From IMG/VR virus record IMGVR_UViG_3300008110_000513, positions 1 to 20,976 of that record: a stretch of 20,976 nt of DNA; one strand, 5' to 3'. Shown in pieces: positions 7,181-13,703 of the stretch. Source of the DNA: a virus. The notes beneath the pieces are model-generated. The model ran no database searches. It was not told the DNA's origin and saw only the letters and a program-made list of their open reading frames with translations. The position numbers and the translations under genes were made by a program. Each line of letters starts with the position of its first letter. Position 1 is the stretch's first letter.

Positions 7181-9249
7181 TAACACTGAAGAATATTACA
7201 TTACGAAACTTTTTATCAATCGGACAAGTCACTCAAGCAGTTGACTTTAACCGCCAAGACTTAACACTTATTCTAGGTGAGAACTTAGACTTAGGTGGCG
7301 ACGGCGCTCGTAATGGTACAGGCAAAACTAGTCTTATTCAAGGTCTATCATATGCATTGTTCGGCGTGCCCATTAACTCAATCAGAAAAGATAATTTAGT
7401 TAATCGTACAAATGGAAAGGGTATGCTAGTTACATTAGAGTTTAGTGTAAACGGTATAGACTACAAGATTGAGCGTGGTCGTAAACCAAACCTGTTAAGA
7501 TTTTATGTAAACAATGATTTGCAAAAAGGTACGGATGACGCACAGGGTGAGAACAAAGAAACACAGGCTCAGATTGAAAAAATAATTTGGATGTCTAGTA
7601 GCATGTTCCGTCACATTGTAGCACTCAATACATACAGCGAACCTTTTCTAGCACTAAAAGCAAACGAACAACGTGAAATCATTGAACAACTGTTGGGTAT
7701 TACACTACTATCCGAAAAAGCAGAATCAATAAAACAGTTACTAAAAGAAACCAAAGACTCTATTCAAAGTGAAGAATTTAAAGTCAAGGCTATTGAAGAG
7801 GCCAACAAGCGTGTAAAAGAACAGATTGAAAGTTTGAAACGTAGACAAGGGCTTTGGCAAAAGAAACATGAAAGTGATTTAGCTTACTTAGTTGCACAAT
7901 ATGATGAACTAGCAAAAATTGATATTGATGCGGAATTGTTAGCGCACAACGAATTAGTAATTTGGAATCAAAAGAAAAAGCAACAAGATACATATAACTC
8001 ATTGCTAGCTAGACAAACTGCATGGAAGCAGAAACAAGATAAAGACATTGATGATTTAGTTGTAAGTAGTGCAAAATTAGACACTATAGATATTGTCGCA
8101 GAAATTTTAGCACACCGCACATTAGCCGAATATAATACCAAGTCATCAGAGTTAGAAAATCGTGACAAAGACCTAGCACGACTACAAAAAGATATTGACA
8201 AAGAAAATAAGTTAATTAAGAAACTTGAGGCAGAGGTTGCTACACTACGTGACCATCAATGCTATGCATGTGGGCAAGAGTTCCATGATGAACAGCATAC
8301 TAAGGTTCTACATGATAAAGAACACATGTTGCTTGAAGCAAATATACACGTAACTTCATTATTAAATCAATACAAAGAACAAAATGACAAAGACATTGTA
8401 CCTGGTATTAAACCAAAGACACATTATAAAACAGAAGCAGAGGCAATTCGTCACGGTAGTGCTGCCGAAAATATTCGTACTAAAATACTTGAAAAAGAAG
8501 CAGAAACTGATCCATACGCTGAACAACTAGCAGAACTTACAATAGTAGAAGTGGGTCCAATGCCTGTTACTCAGTATGATACTGAATCACAAGCGGTTGA
8601 GCATCGCAGTAAAGTGTCTGGGTTGTTACAACAAATAGAAACTAAATCAATTGAAACGGATCCATATGCTGAACAAGTTTTTGAGATGGAAAGTAATGCA
8701 TTGCAAGCAATTGACTTTGAAGCAATCAATAAACTAACAAAGACTATGGAGCATCAAAAGTTTTTGTTAGATATATTAACTAGTAAGGACAGCTTTGTTC
8801 GTAAGAAAATCATTGACCAGAACCTAAGTTATTTGAATAGTCGTTTGACACATTACTTAGATAAGATTGGCTTACCGCATCAAGTTATCTTTCAAAATGA
8901 TTTGAATGTTGAGATTACAGAGTTGGGTCGTGAACTTGACTTTGATAACTTAAGTCGAGGTGAACGCAATCGTTTGATATTGGGATTAAGTTTTGCATTT
9001 CGTGATGTATGGGAGAACCTGTACGCACCAATCAATACCTTATTCATTGACGAATTGATTGACAGTGGGTTAGACACAATGGGTGTTGAAAACGCTATCG
9101 CTATTCTTAAGGATATGTCACGTAGGCGACACAAATCTATTTGGCTTGTTAGTCACCGTGAAGAACTAGCAGGACGAGTACCCAGTGTCTTAAAGGTAGT
9201 TAAAGAAAACGGATTTACAACATATAGTAATGCAGTGGATGTAGAATGA
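7177..9249 (+). CDS. 46: Recombination ATPase gp46 (Rad50/SbcC-like, 690 aa)
   Basis: SMC-type ATPase partner of gp47. The Walker A motif lies at about residues 43-51 (GARNGTGKT, K50). Two long coiled-coil arms flank a zinc hook, C362-Y-A-C365. The ABC signature LSRGE is at 592-596 and the Walker B FIDE at 623-626, followed by the D-loop region SGLD. This is the complete Rad50/SbcC order. It is longer than T4 gp46 (560 aa), probably through longer coiled coils. It acts in the cytoplasm on replication and recombination intermediates. The start overlaps the upstream stop as ATGA, and its own stop overlaps the next gene in the same way. Confidence 0.95.
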   Translation: MITLKNITLRNFLSIGQVTQAVDFNRQDLTLILGENLDLGGDGARNGTGKTSLIQGLSYALFGVPINSIRKDNLVNRTNGKGMLVTLEFSVNGIDYKIERGRKPNLLRFYVNNDLQKGTDDAQGENKETQAQIEKIIWMSSSMFRHIVALNTYSEPFLALKANEQREIIEQLLGITLLSEKAESIKQLLKETKDSIQSEEFKVKAIEEANKRVKEQIESLKRRQGLWQKKHESDLAYLVAQYDELAKIDIDAELLAHNELVIWNQKKKQQDTYNSLLARQTAWKQKQDKDIDDLVVSSAKLDTIDIVAEILAHRTLAEYNTKSSELENRDKDLARLQKDIDKENKLIKKLEAEVATLRDHQCYACGQEFHDEQHTKVLHDKEHMLLEANIHVTSLLNQYKEQNDKDIVPGIKPKTHYKTEAEAIRHGSAAENIRTKILEKEAETDPYAEQLAELTIVEVGPMPVTQYDTESQAVEHRSKVSGLLQQIETKSIETDPYAEQVFEMESNALQAIDFEAINKLTKTMEHQKFLLDILTSKDSFVRKKIIDQNLSYLNSRLTHYLDKIGLPHQVIFQNDLNVEITELGRELDFDNLSRGERNRLILGLSFAFRDVWENLYAPINTLFIDELIDSGLDTMGVENAIAILKDMSRRRHKSIWLVSHREELAGRVPSVLKVVKENGFTTYSNAVDVE

Positions 9250-9638
9250 GAAGGATAATAGTCAACGGAACGTTTGATATTTTACATAGAGGTCATTTAG
9301 AATTATTACAGTTTGCACGTAATCAAGGTGATTATTTAACTGTAGCAATTGACAGTGACCGAAGAGTAAAAGAGTTGAAAGGCAACAGTCGCCCAATCAA
9401 TGATATGAATGAACGTGGAATATTACTTATGTACTTAAAACCCGTTGACCAAGTTGTAGTGTTTGATACTGATACAGAACTAGTAGAATTGATACAACAA
9501 CATGATGCAATGATTAAAGGTAGTGACTATAGGGGCAAATCAATCGTAGGTGAAGATGTTTGCAAAGAATTAATATTTTTTGAGGTAATAAATGGATACA
9601 GCACAACAAACAAAATACAAGATATTATTAATCGGTGA
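9246..9638 (+). CDS. hldC: ADP-heptose synthase, adenylyltransferase domain (HldC/HldE-C, 130 aa)
   Basis: Transfers AMP from ATP to heptose 1-phosphate, giving ADP-D-glycero-D-manno-heptose, an LPS inner-core precursor. The protein follows the C-terminal domain of bacterial HldE along its whole length: NGTFDILHRGH (H14 and H17 of the nucleotidylyltransferase HxGH motif), VAIDSD, LKGNSRPIN, VD-x-VV-x-F-x-TDT, IKGSDY and the terminal GYSTTNKI. The size (130 aa) equals the stand-alone enzyme. It starts within gp46's stop (ATGA). The last 47 bases also encode the start of the kinase gene in another frame. A general cytidylyltransferase (TagD type) is less likely because LKG-x-SRP and GYSTT are HldE-like. 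Confidence 0.85.
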   Translation: MRRIIVNGTFDILHRGHLELLQFARNQGDYLTVAIDSDRRVKELKGNSRPINDMNERGILLMYLKPVDQVVVFDTDTELVELIQQHDAMIKGSDYRGKSIVGEDVCKELIFFEVINGYSTTNKIQDIINR

Positions 9639-10350
9639 TACATGTGATGACACATACACATACGGTTATGTAAATCGCATTAGTCCCGAAGCACCTGTTC
9701 CTATTTTTGAACCTAGATATCATATCAATCACGATGGCATGGGCGGCAATGTACGAAAGAATTTAGAAGCATTAGGGTGTGATGTTAAGTTCTTACACGG
9801 AAAAGTAAGCAAAAAGAATCGTCTGATTGATGCCCGCACTAAGCAACAACTACTAAGGCTTGATGAAGATTATATCAGTGATCCTATTACATTTGAAACA
9901 GCAATACCACCTATATATGATGCTATCGTTATCAGTGATTATAACAAGGGCACAGTAAGCTATGAGTTGATAGAAGAATTGGTTAAAGAAGTAAACATAC
10001 CAATCTTTGTTGATACAAAGAAAACAGATTTAGCAAGACTAGACGGGTGTTATGTTAAGATAAACAAATTAGAAAAAAGCCGTGCTACTAGTGAGTTACA
10101 CAATAAGGAGCATTTGATTGTTACTTATGGTGATTTGGGTGTTATCTGGAACGAGTGGGTATTCCCTGCTGAGATTGTAGGTGATGTAACTGACGTATGT
10201 GGCGCGGGTGATACATTCTTAGCGGCACTAACATACAAGTTTTTAGAAACCAAAGATATGAGAGAAGCAGTTATATTTGCAAATAAGGCTGCATCAATAA
10301 CAGTACAACACGTAGGGGTGTATGCACCCAGATTGGAACAAATCAAATGA
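9592..10350 (+). CDS. hldA: Heptose-7-phosphate kinase domain (HldA/HldE-N, PfkB family, 252 aa)
   Basis: Ribokinase-type sugar kinase expected to phosphorylate D-glycero-D-manno-heptose 7-phosphate at C1. It matches the N-terminal half of HldE: IGDTCDDTYTYG, the diagnostic ISPEAPVPIFE, GMGGNVRKNLEALGCDV, TKQQLLRLD, VISDYNKG, DTKKTDLARL and the catalytic GAGDTF. It is shorter than the bacterial domain (about 315 aa). Roughly 30 residues are missing after DVKFL, and the region around the usual 'TPN..E' is compressed, so activity should not be taken for granted. GAGG at 9582-9585 lies 6 bases before the ATG, fixing the start inside the adenylyltransferase gene (47-base overlap). The stop overlaps the cupin start as ATGA. 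Confidence 0.82.
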   Translation: MDTAQQTKYKILLIGDTCDDTYTYGYVNRISPEAPVPIFEPRYHINHDGMGGNVRKNLEALGCDVKFLHGKVSKKNRLIDARTKQQLLRLDEDYISDPITFETAIPPIYDAIVISDYNKGTVSYELIEELVKEVNIPIFVDTKKTDLARLDGCYVKINKLEKSRATSELHNKEHLIVTYGDLGVIWNEWVFPAEIVGDVTDVCGAGDTFLAALTYKFLETKDMREAVIFANKAASITVQHVGVYAPRLEQIK

Positions 10351-10706
10351 CACAATTACACGGATTAGTACCCAAAGGTTGGGGATCGGAATTTATATGG
10401 GCTAGTAATGATAGATACTGTGGCAAGTTTTTAAATTTTGAATCAGGTAAAAAATTCAGTATGCACTTCCATAAAGAAAAAGAAGAAACTTGGTATGTAC
10501 AATCCGGTAAGTTTATTGTTCGCTGGATTGATACCAACACTGCCGAACAACAAGAAACAGAATTGAGCACTGGTAGTGTTTGGCACAATAATCCGTGTTC
10601 TCCACATCAATTAGAGTGTATTGAAGCTGGAACAGTTATAGAAGTTTCTACACCAGATAGTGTCGAGGATAACTATAGGGTACTTCCTGGAGATAGTCAG
10701 AAATGA
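10347..10706 (+). CDS. Cupin, sugar-phosphate isomerase-like (119 aa)
   Basis: Single-domain cupin. Motif 1 fits G-x5-H-x-H-x4-E-x6-G exactly (G34, H40, H42, E47, G54), and a second-motif histidine is H87 within PCSPHQLE, so a metal site is likely. The opening KGWGSEFIWASNDRYCGKFL resembles the mannose-6-phosphate isomerase-like cupins fused to or associated with nucleotide-sugar enzymes. It sits between the heptose kinase and the epimerase, with ATGA overlaps on both sides. The substrate is unknown. It might supply an isomerase step, but this is inference and nothing here shows which sugar it binds. Confidence 0.75.
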   Translation: MTQLHGLVPKGWGSEFIWASNDRYCGKFLNFESGKKFSMHFHKEKEETWYVQSGKFIVRWIDTNTAEQQETELSTGSVWHNNPCSPHQLECIEAGTVIEVSTPDSVEDNYRVLPGDSQK

Positions 10707-11509
10707 AAATATTAGTTACCGGACATAAAGGGTTTATTGGACAGAACATGGTTCGATACCTACACAACAATACTGACTGGGAAGTTGATACATATGATTG
10801 GGACGGTGGTATACTACCTTCAATTATTGACCAAGATTGGATATTACACTTAGGTGCCATTAGTTCTACTACTGAACGTGATATTGATAAAGTTATGTTT
10901 CAAAATTTTGATTTTACTAGACAACTATTTGATGCTTGCAAAACATATGGAGTAAATTTACAATATTCTAGTAGTGCAAGTGTATATGGATTTGGAACTG
11001 ACTTCACTGAGGATGCAATCCCTGATCCAAAGACACCATACGCATGGAGTAAGTATCTAGTTGAGAGGCATCACCGAATGCATCAGGGCGGTAATATAGT
11101 ACATGGATTCAGATATTTTAACGTATACGGTAACGGTGAAGAGCATAAAGGATCACAGGCTAGCCCTATTTCAAAATTTAGAAAACAAGAAACTATCAAG
11201 TTATTTGAGGGTTCAACCAAGTATTTTAGAGATTTTATATGTGTTGAAGATATATGTAGAGTACACGTTGACTTCATTAAAAATGTTAAAAAATCAGGTA
11301 TTTTTAATCTAGGTACGGGCAAAAGTTACAGTTTTCAGCAAGTAGCTGACTTGATATCAAGTAAACAAGAATTAATTCCTATTCCAGAAGAAGTAAAATA
11401 CAGCTATCAGGAACTAACTTGTAGCGATAATACTAAACTAGAAAGTGTACTAGGTAGTCAAAAATGGATAACTATCGAAGAATTTTTGGAATCAAGTAAT
11501 AACAGATAA
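10703..11509 (+). CDS. hldD: ADP-glycero-manno-heptose 6-epimerase (HldD-like, 268 aa)
   Basis: Short-chain dehydrogenase-type epimerase predicted to convert ADP-D-glycero-D-manno-heptose to the L-glycero form. A Rossmann motif G7-x-x-G10-x-x-G13 opens the protein. The HldD-typical GAISSTTERD follows, then SSSASVYG and the catalytic Y113-x-x-x-K117. Further matches to E. coli HldD are GFRYFNVYG, EHKGSQASPISKF, KLFEGSTKYFRDF and GIFNLGTGKSYSFQQVADL. It is shorter than E. coli HldD (310 aa), mainly in the N-terminal half. It closes the heptose cassette, and its start overlaps the cupin stop (ATGA). Confidence 0.85.
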   Translation: MKILVTGHKGFIGQNMVRYLHNNTDWEVDTYDWDGGILPSIIDQDWILHLGAISSTTERDIDKVMFQNFDFTRQLFDACKTYGVNLQYSSSASVYGFGTDFTEDAIPDPKTPYAWSKYLVERHHRMHQGGNIVHGFRYFNVYGNGEEHKGSQASPISKFRKQETIKLFEGSTKYFRDFICVEDICRVHVDFIKNVKKSGIFNLGTGKSYSFQQVADLISSKQELIPIPEEVKYSYQELTCSDNTKLESVLGSQKWITIEEFLESSNNR

Positions 11510-11517
11510 GTAAGTCT

Positions 11518-12078
11518 ATGCCAAGTCCACAAAAAGCTAAAGGTTCAGGATACGAAAGAGAAGTTGCAAAATTTCTCTCAGATTTGTACGGTGAGAGTTT
11601 CATTCGTGCTCCTGGATCTGGTGCATATGTGGGTGGCAAGAATCAAGCAAGAACTCAATTCTTACATGAGGGACAGATTCGTTCTTTCAAGGGCGATATT
11701 GTTCCGGGAGAGAGTTTCAGCAAAATGAATGCAGAGTGCAAGTTCTATCAGGACTTCCCGTGGCACCTAATACTTACAGGTGAATGCAAACAACTTGATT
11801 CGTGGCTACAACAATTGTTAGATGTTGCCGATCCTAACGATTTTAACATTCTTTTTATGAAGTTTAATCGTAAAGGACAATATGTCGCAGTACAACCAAA
11901 GCATACATGGATAATAGATAATTTCTGTTTCTATGGTAGCAAAACGTACGGTGATTGGTACATCACAGAATTCAATAGCTTTTTCAAACTTAACAAAGAC
12001 TTAGTAAAATTATACTCAGGCTCAATCTCAGACACCAAGTCAATCAATACATTAGATTCTACAATCGTAAATAATTAA
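11518..12078 (+). CDS. Hjc-like PD-(D/E)XK nuclease, possible Holliday junction resolvase (186 aa)
   Basis: The N-terminal half carries the archaeal-Hjc-type nuclease pattern: KGSGYEREVAKFL (E13/E15), RAPGSGAY, then KGD60 and AE73-C-K75, together a PD-(D/E)XK active site. The C-terminal half (QPKHTWIIDNFCFYG onward) is unassigned. A junction resolvase would suit the neighbouring gp46/47 and could replace the T4 resolvase gp49, though substrate choice cannot be read from the motif. It starts 8 bases after hldD. The start has no clear Shine-Dalgarno sequence, but GATAAGTA (11505-11512), one base from the GATAAATA late box, ends 5 bases before the ATG. Confidence 0.72.
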   Translation: MPSPQKAKGSGYEREVAKFLSDLYGESFIRAPGSGAYVGGKNQARTQFLHEGQIRSFKGDIVPGESFSKMNAECKFYQDFPWHLILTGECKQLDSWLQQLLDVADPNDFNILFMKFNRKGQYVAVQPKHTWIIDNFCFYGSKTYGDWYITEFNSFFKLNKDLVKLYSGSISDTKSINTLDSTIVNN

Positions 12079-12531
12079 AAATTTGTTGGCTCAATTGTGA
12101 GTCCTCCTTGAGTTTGTACAGATTGTGCTGTGCCGACAGAACTGGAGTATGCGTATCAGCAATGATACGGAACACCGAGAAGGCAATCGGAAAAGCGAAC
12201 CTTCAATGAGTCTATATCTAACTCTATCTTGCGGATATAGAACATGCGTTGCTGAAGAATTGTATTAAACAATAGCTTCACTACAGTCCCATAAACTTTA
12301 CAGAGCAACCGGTGGCGAATGATAACAAAAAAGGTTAATTGTTCGGGGAATAGATGGCAAAGGATGACGGGCATGGCAAGTTTCCATTGGTAGTGCTGAA
12401 TAGCACTACCATGGCTTCAAAGCGGCAATCTATTTAAAAGAGATAACAATTAAAAAGAGTTTAAAACAATACCGAACAATGCGAACGAAGTGAGCAATGT
12501 GAAGGTATTAGATGACCGAAGGTCATCTTTT
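12079..12531 (+). ncRNA. Candidate large structured RNA (about 450 nt)
   Basis: This stretch has no credible gene but many compatible helices. ACCTTCA (12199-12205) pairs with TGAAGGT (12500-12506) as an outer stem. Inside it lie a 7-bp stem 12212-12218/12234-12240; a 5+5-bp stem 12253-12263/12269-12280; a 9-bp stem 12338-12346/12472-12480; nested in that, 7 bp at 12349-12355/12428-12434; and nested again a perfect 10-bp hairpin at 12388-12397/12402-12411. Upstream are a 6-bp hairpin (12088-12103) and a 7-bp hairpin with a GCAA tetraloop (12152-12169). A terminator hairpin closes the region. The GNRA loop and the U-tract both indicate the plus strand. CGTAAATA (12066-12073) could be a weak late promoter; otherwise it is the 3' end of the gp47 operon. 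It does not resemble tmRNA, RNase P RNA or a group I intron that I can recognise. Confidence 0.6.
12510..12531 (+). terminator. Intrinsic terminator at the end of the RNA candidate
   Basis: AGATGACC (12510-12517) and GGTCATCT (12521-12528) form a perfect 8-bp stem with a GAA loop, running into TTTT. The polarity is plus strand; the minus-strand side has no U-tract. It would end the gp47-to-nuclease operon and the RNA candidate before the convergent minus-strand operon. Confidence 0.7.
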
Positions 12532-12576
12532 AATAGAGTAGTAAGATGTTAAGTTGTGATAAATGACTTACTATGG

Positions 12577-12765
12577 TTAGAAGAATGGTAGATTTGATTT
12601 CTTAGTAGTTTCTAAGTTATCTTCAATAATTTTATTAATGGCATTTCGTTCATCTATACTCATGTTTAGTATATCTTCATAACTTATACCACCGCGCATA
12701 TACCAAGCCATTTTAAGCGAGTTGGATTTAATGGCTTTACACTCCTCTTCCATAGTATCTATCAA
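12577..12765 (-). CDS. Tail assembly chaperone, downstream (T-like) part (62 aa)
   Basis: Short protein with MAWYMRGGISYEDILNMS, then ERNAINKIIEDNLETTKK and a PFF ending. The pattern 'W-x-x-x-GG-x-[ST]-[YF]-E-D-[IVL]-[LM]-x-[ML]' is typical of the small second ORF of phage tail assembly chaperone pairs. The frame stays open upstream to 12807 without a stop and meets the gp26-like gene at a T-TTT-TTC heptamer, so it can be made as the C-terminus of a 351-aa -1 frameshift product. Independent initiation is also possible: a TTG at 12765 has GAGGAG 9 bases upstream, and the first ATG is at 12753. The gene order corresponds to T4 26-51, but T4 gp51 is much larger. Confidence 0.75.
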   Translation of the reverse strand: MIDTMEEECKAIKSNSLKMAWYMRGGISYEDILNMSIDERNAINKIIEDNLETTKKSNLPFF

Positions 12766-12783
12766 CTTCTTAATCTCCTCGGA

Positions 12784-12813
12784 GTCAAGAGACAGAAGTC
12801 TTAACCGAAAAAA
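12784..12813 (-). promoter_or_regulatory. Probable -1 programmed frameshift site with downstream hairpin
   Basis: On the minus strand the zero frame reads GAT TTT TTC GGT TAA, so T-TTT-TTC (12813-12807) is a perfect X-XXY-YYZ slippery heptamer one codon before the stop. After a -1 slip, reading continues CGG TTA AGA ... for 14 codons straight into the 62-aa frame with no stop. A 7-bp stem (GTTAAGA 12805-12799 with TCTTGAC 12790-12784, one G-T pair, 8-base loop) follows almost at once. The spacer is only 1 base, shorter than usual, so the hairpin's role is less sure than the heptamer's. Confidence 0.7.
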
Positions 12814-13631
12814 TCAGATACGTTTATATTGAATGGTTGTTCGTATTCATGTTCACAATGAATACACTTAAATTCTAATGGTTTTGTTTCAGTTGTCTTT
12901 TTAAGATTTATTGAGGCTTCTCTTATTTTCTCATAAGTTTTGATATCACAATTAGATAGATATTCTTTGATAAAATCTCTATCCATTACTACGGAGCCGT
13001 CAGCTTTGATAAACTCAATCATATCTACTATTAAATTCATAGCCAAATCGTTCATACCTTTAATAAGGTCACCGGATCTGTCATCTCTTTCTTTACCTTC
13101 GGGCATTGATTGAATTAAATTCAAAGCACGTTGCACTTCAAATTGGTTGTTACTAGCTTCATTCACTTTCTTATAAGTTAAAGACTTAAATTTAATTTGC
13201 AACTCACCAATTGGTAATAGTGTTTCATAGTTTCCGGGTTGATATCCACTTAGTAATCCGGATAAGTTTATATCATAGTTGCTAATCTCACCGCAATCAG
13301 TATTTTGACATTTTGATTCAATTTCCATAGTGGATCCATTACTTGCTATTTTAATAGCTAATAATAGCGCATCTAAATCTGTCTGTAGAACACTCCACGG
13401 GTCAATAATATTAGGGACACAACTTTTGATAAGTTCAGCTACAGCTACACCATTGAACAATGCATCAGGCGTTCTTGCAGTTATCTCATCAATTGCAGTC
13501 ATTGGATATATAGGCAGTTCACCGTTATCTGGTAGATTGATAGAGCCTGGAGGATACCCCTTGGCCTCGCTGGGAAGTCTCAGAAACAATGAAGGTCTGC
13601 GAAAATATTGTTTTAACGGATTATCGGACAT
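12801..13631 (-). CDS. 26: gp26-like tail/baseplate hub assembly chaperone (276 aa)
   Basis: Resembles the T4 gp26 family of hub-assembly chaperones: an N-terminal 'PS-x-FLRLPS' segment, the central PWSVLQTDLDALLLAIKIAS, and a Cys-rich part. C108 and C113 in the middle and C256-x-x-C259 near the C-terminus could bind one zinc ion. T4 gp26 is about 208 aa. AGGAG (13641-13637) lies 5 bases before the ATG. It lies divergently beside the tape measure gene, where chaperones of the lambda G/GT type are normally found, and a slippery heptamer at its end allows a -1 fusion to the 62-aa downstream ORF. The short form ends at DFFG. The role is inferred from family and context. Confidence 0.7.
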   Translation of the reverse strand: MSDNPLKQYFRRPSLFLRLPSEAKGYPPGSINLPDNGELPIYPMTAIDEITARTPDALFNGVAVAELIKSCVPNIIDPWSVLQTDLDALLLAIKIASNGSTMEIESKCQNTDCGEISNYDINLSGLLSGYQPGNYETLLPIGELQIKFKSLTYKKVNEASNNQFEVQRALNLIQSMPEGKERDDRSGDLIKGMNDLAMNLIVDMIEFIKADGSVVMDRDFIKEYLSNCDIKTYEKIREASINLKKTTETKPLEFKCIHCEHEYEQPFNINVSDFFG

Positions 13632-13663
13632 CTTTTCTCCTAATTTTTTGGATGTTTTAAAAT

Positions 13664-13671
13664 ACTAAATA
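13664..13671 (+). promoter_or_regulatory. Late promoter box ACTAAATA for the tape measure gene
   Basis: ACTAAATA lies 32 bases before the ATG at 13704, giving a predicted leader of about 26 bases. The same octamer precedes the gp67-like gene (18523). Its expected start point, near 13678, coincides with that of the opposing minus-strand promoter. Confidence 0.55.
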
Positions 13672-13684
13672 GATATGTACCGAT

Positions 13685-13692
13685 TATTTATT
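13685..13692 (-). promoter_or_regulatory. Late promoter box AATAAATA for the chaperone genes
   Basis: AATAAATA on the minus strand matches TATAAATA at 7 of 8 positions. Transcription would start near 13678 and give a leader of about 47 bases ending in AGGAG before the ATG at 13631. It faces the plus-strand ACTAAATA box at 13664-13671. Confidence 0.55.
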
Positions 13693-13703
13693 AAAGTAAA
13701 ATT

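Noticed and set aside
10750-10760. GGTTCGATACC, which looks like a tRNA T-arm
   Set aside because: No matching acceptor or anticodon stems around it, and it lies in the well-supported epimerase gene.
12206-12268. 20-codon plus-strand ORF (starts ATGAGTCTATAT) in the RNA candidate
   Set aside because: No Shine-Dalgarno sequence, it overlaps two predicted stems, and is short enough to arise by chance.
12156-12374. Minus-strand frame of 72 codons within the RNA candidate
   Set aside because: No ribosome site, no domain, and it is built across the paired arms of the hairpins; the terminator and GNRA loop favour a plus-strand RNA.
12079-12531. Group I intron, tmRNA or RNase P RNA
   Set aside because: No interrupted gene or homing endonuclease, no tRNA-like ends with TTCGA loop, and no recognisable RNase P conserved blocks. 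A covariance search would settle it.
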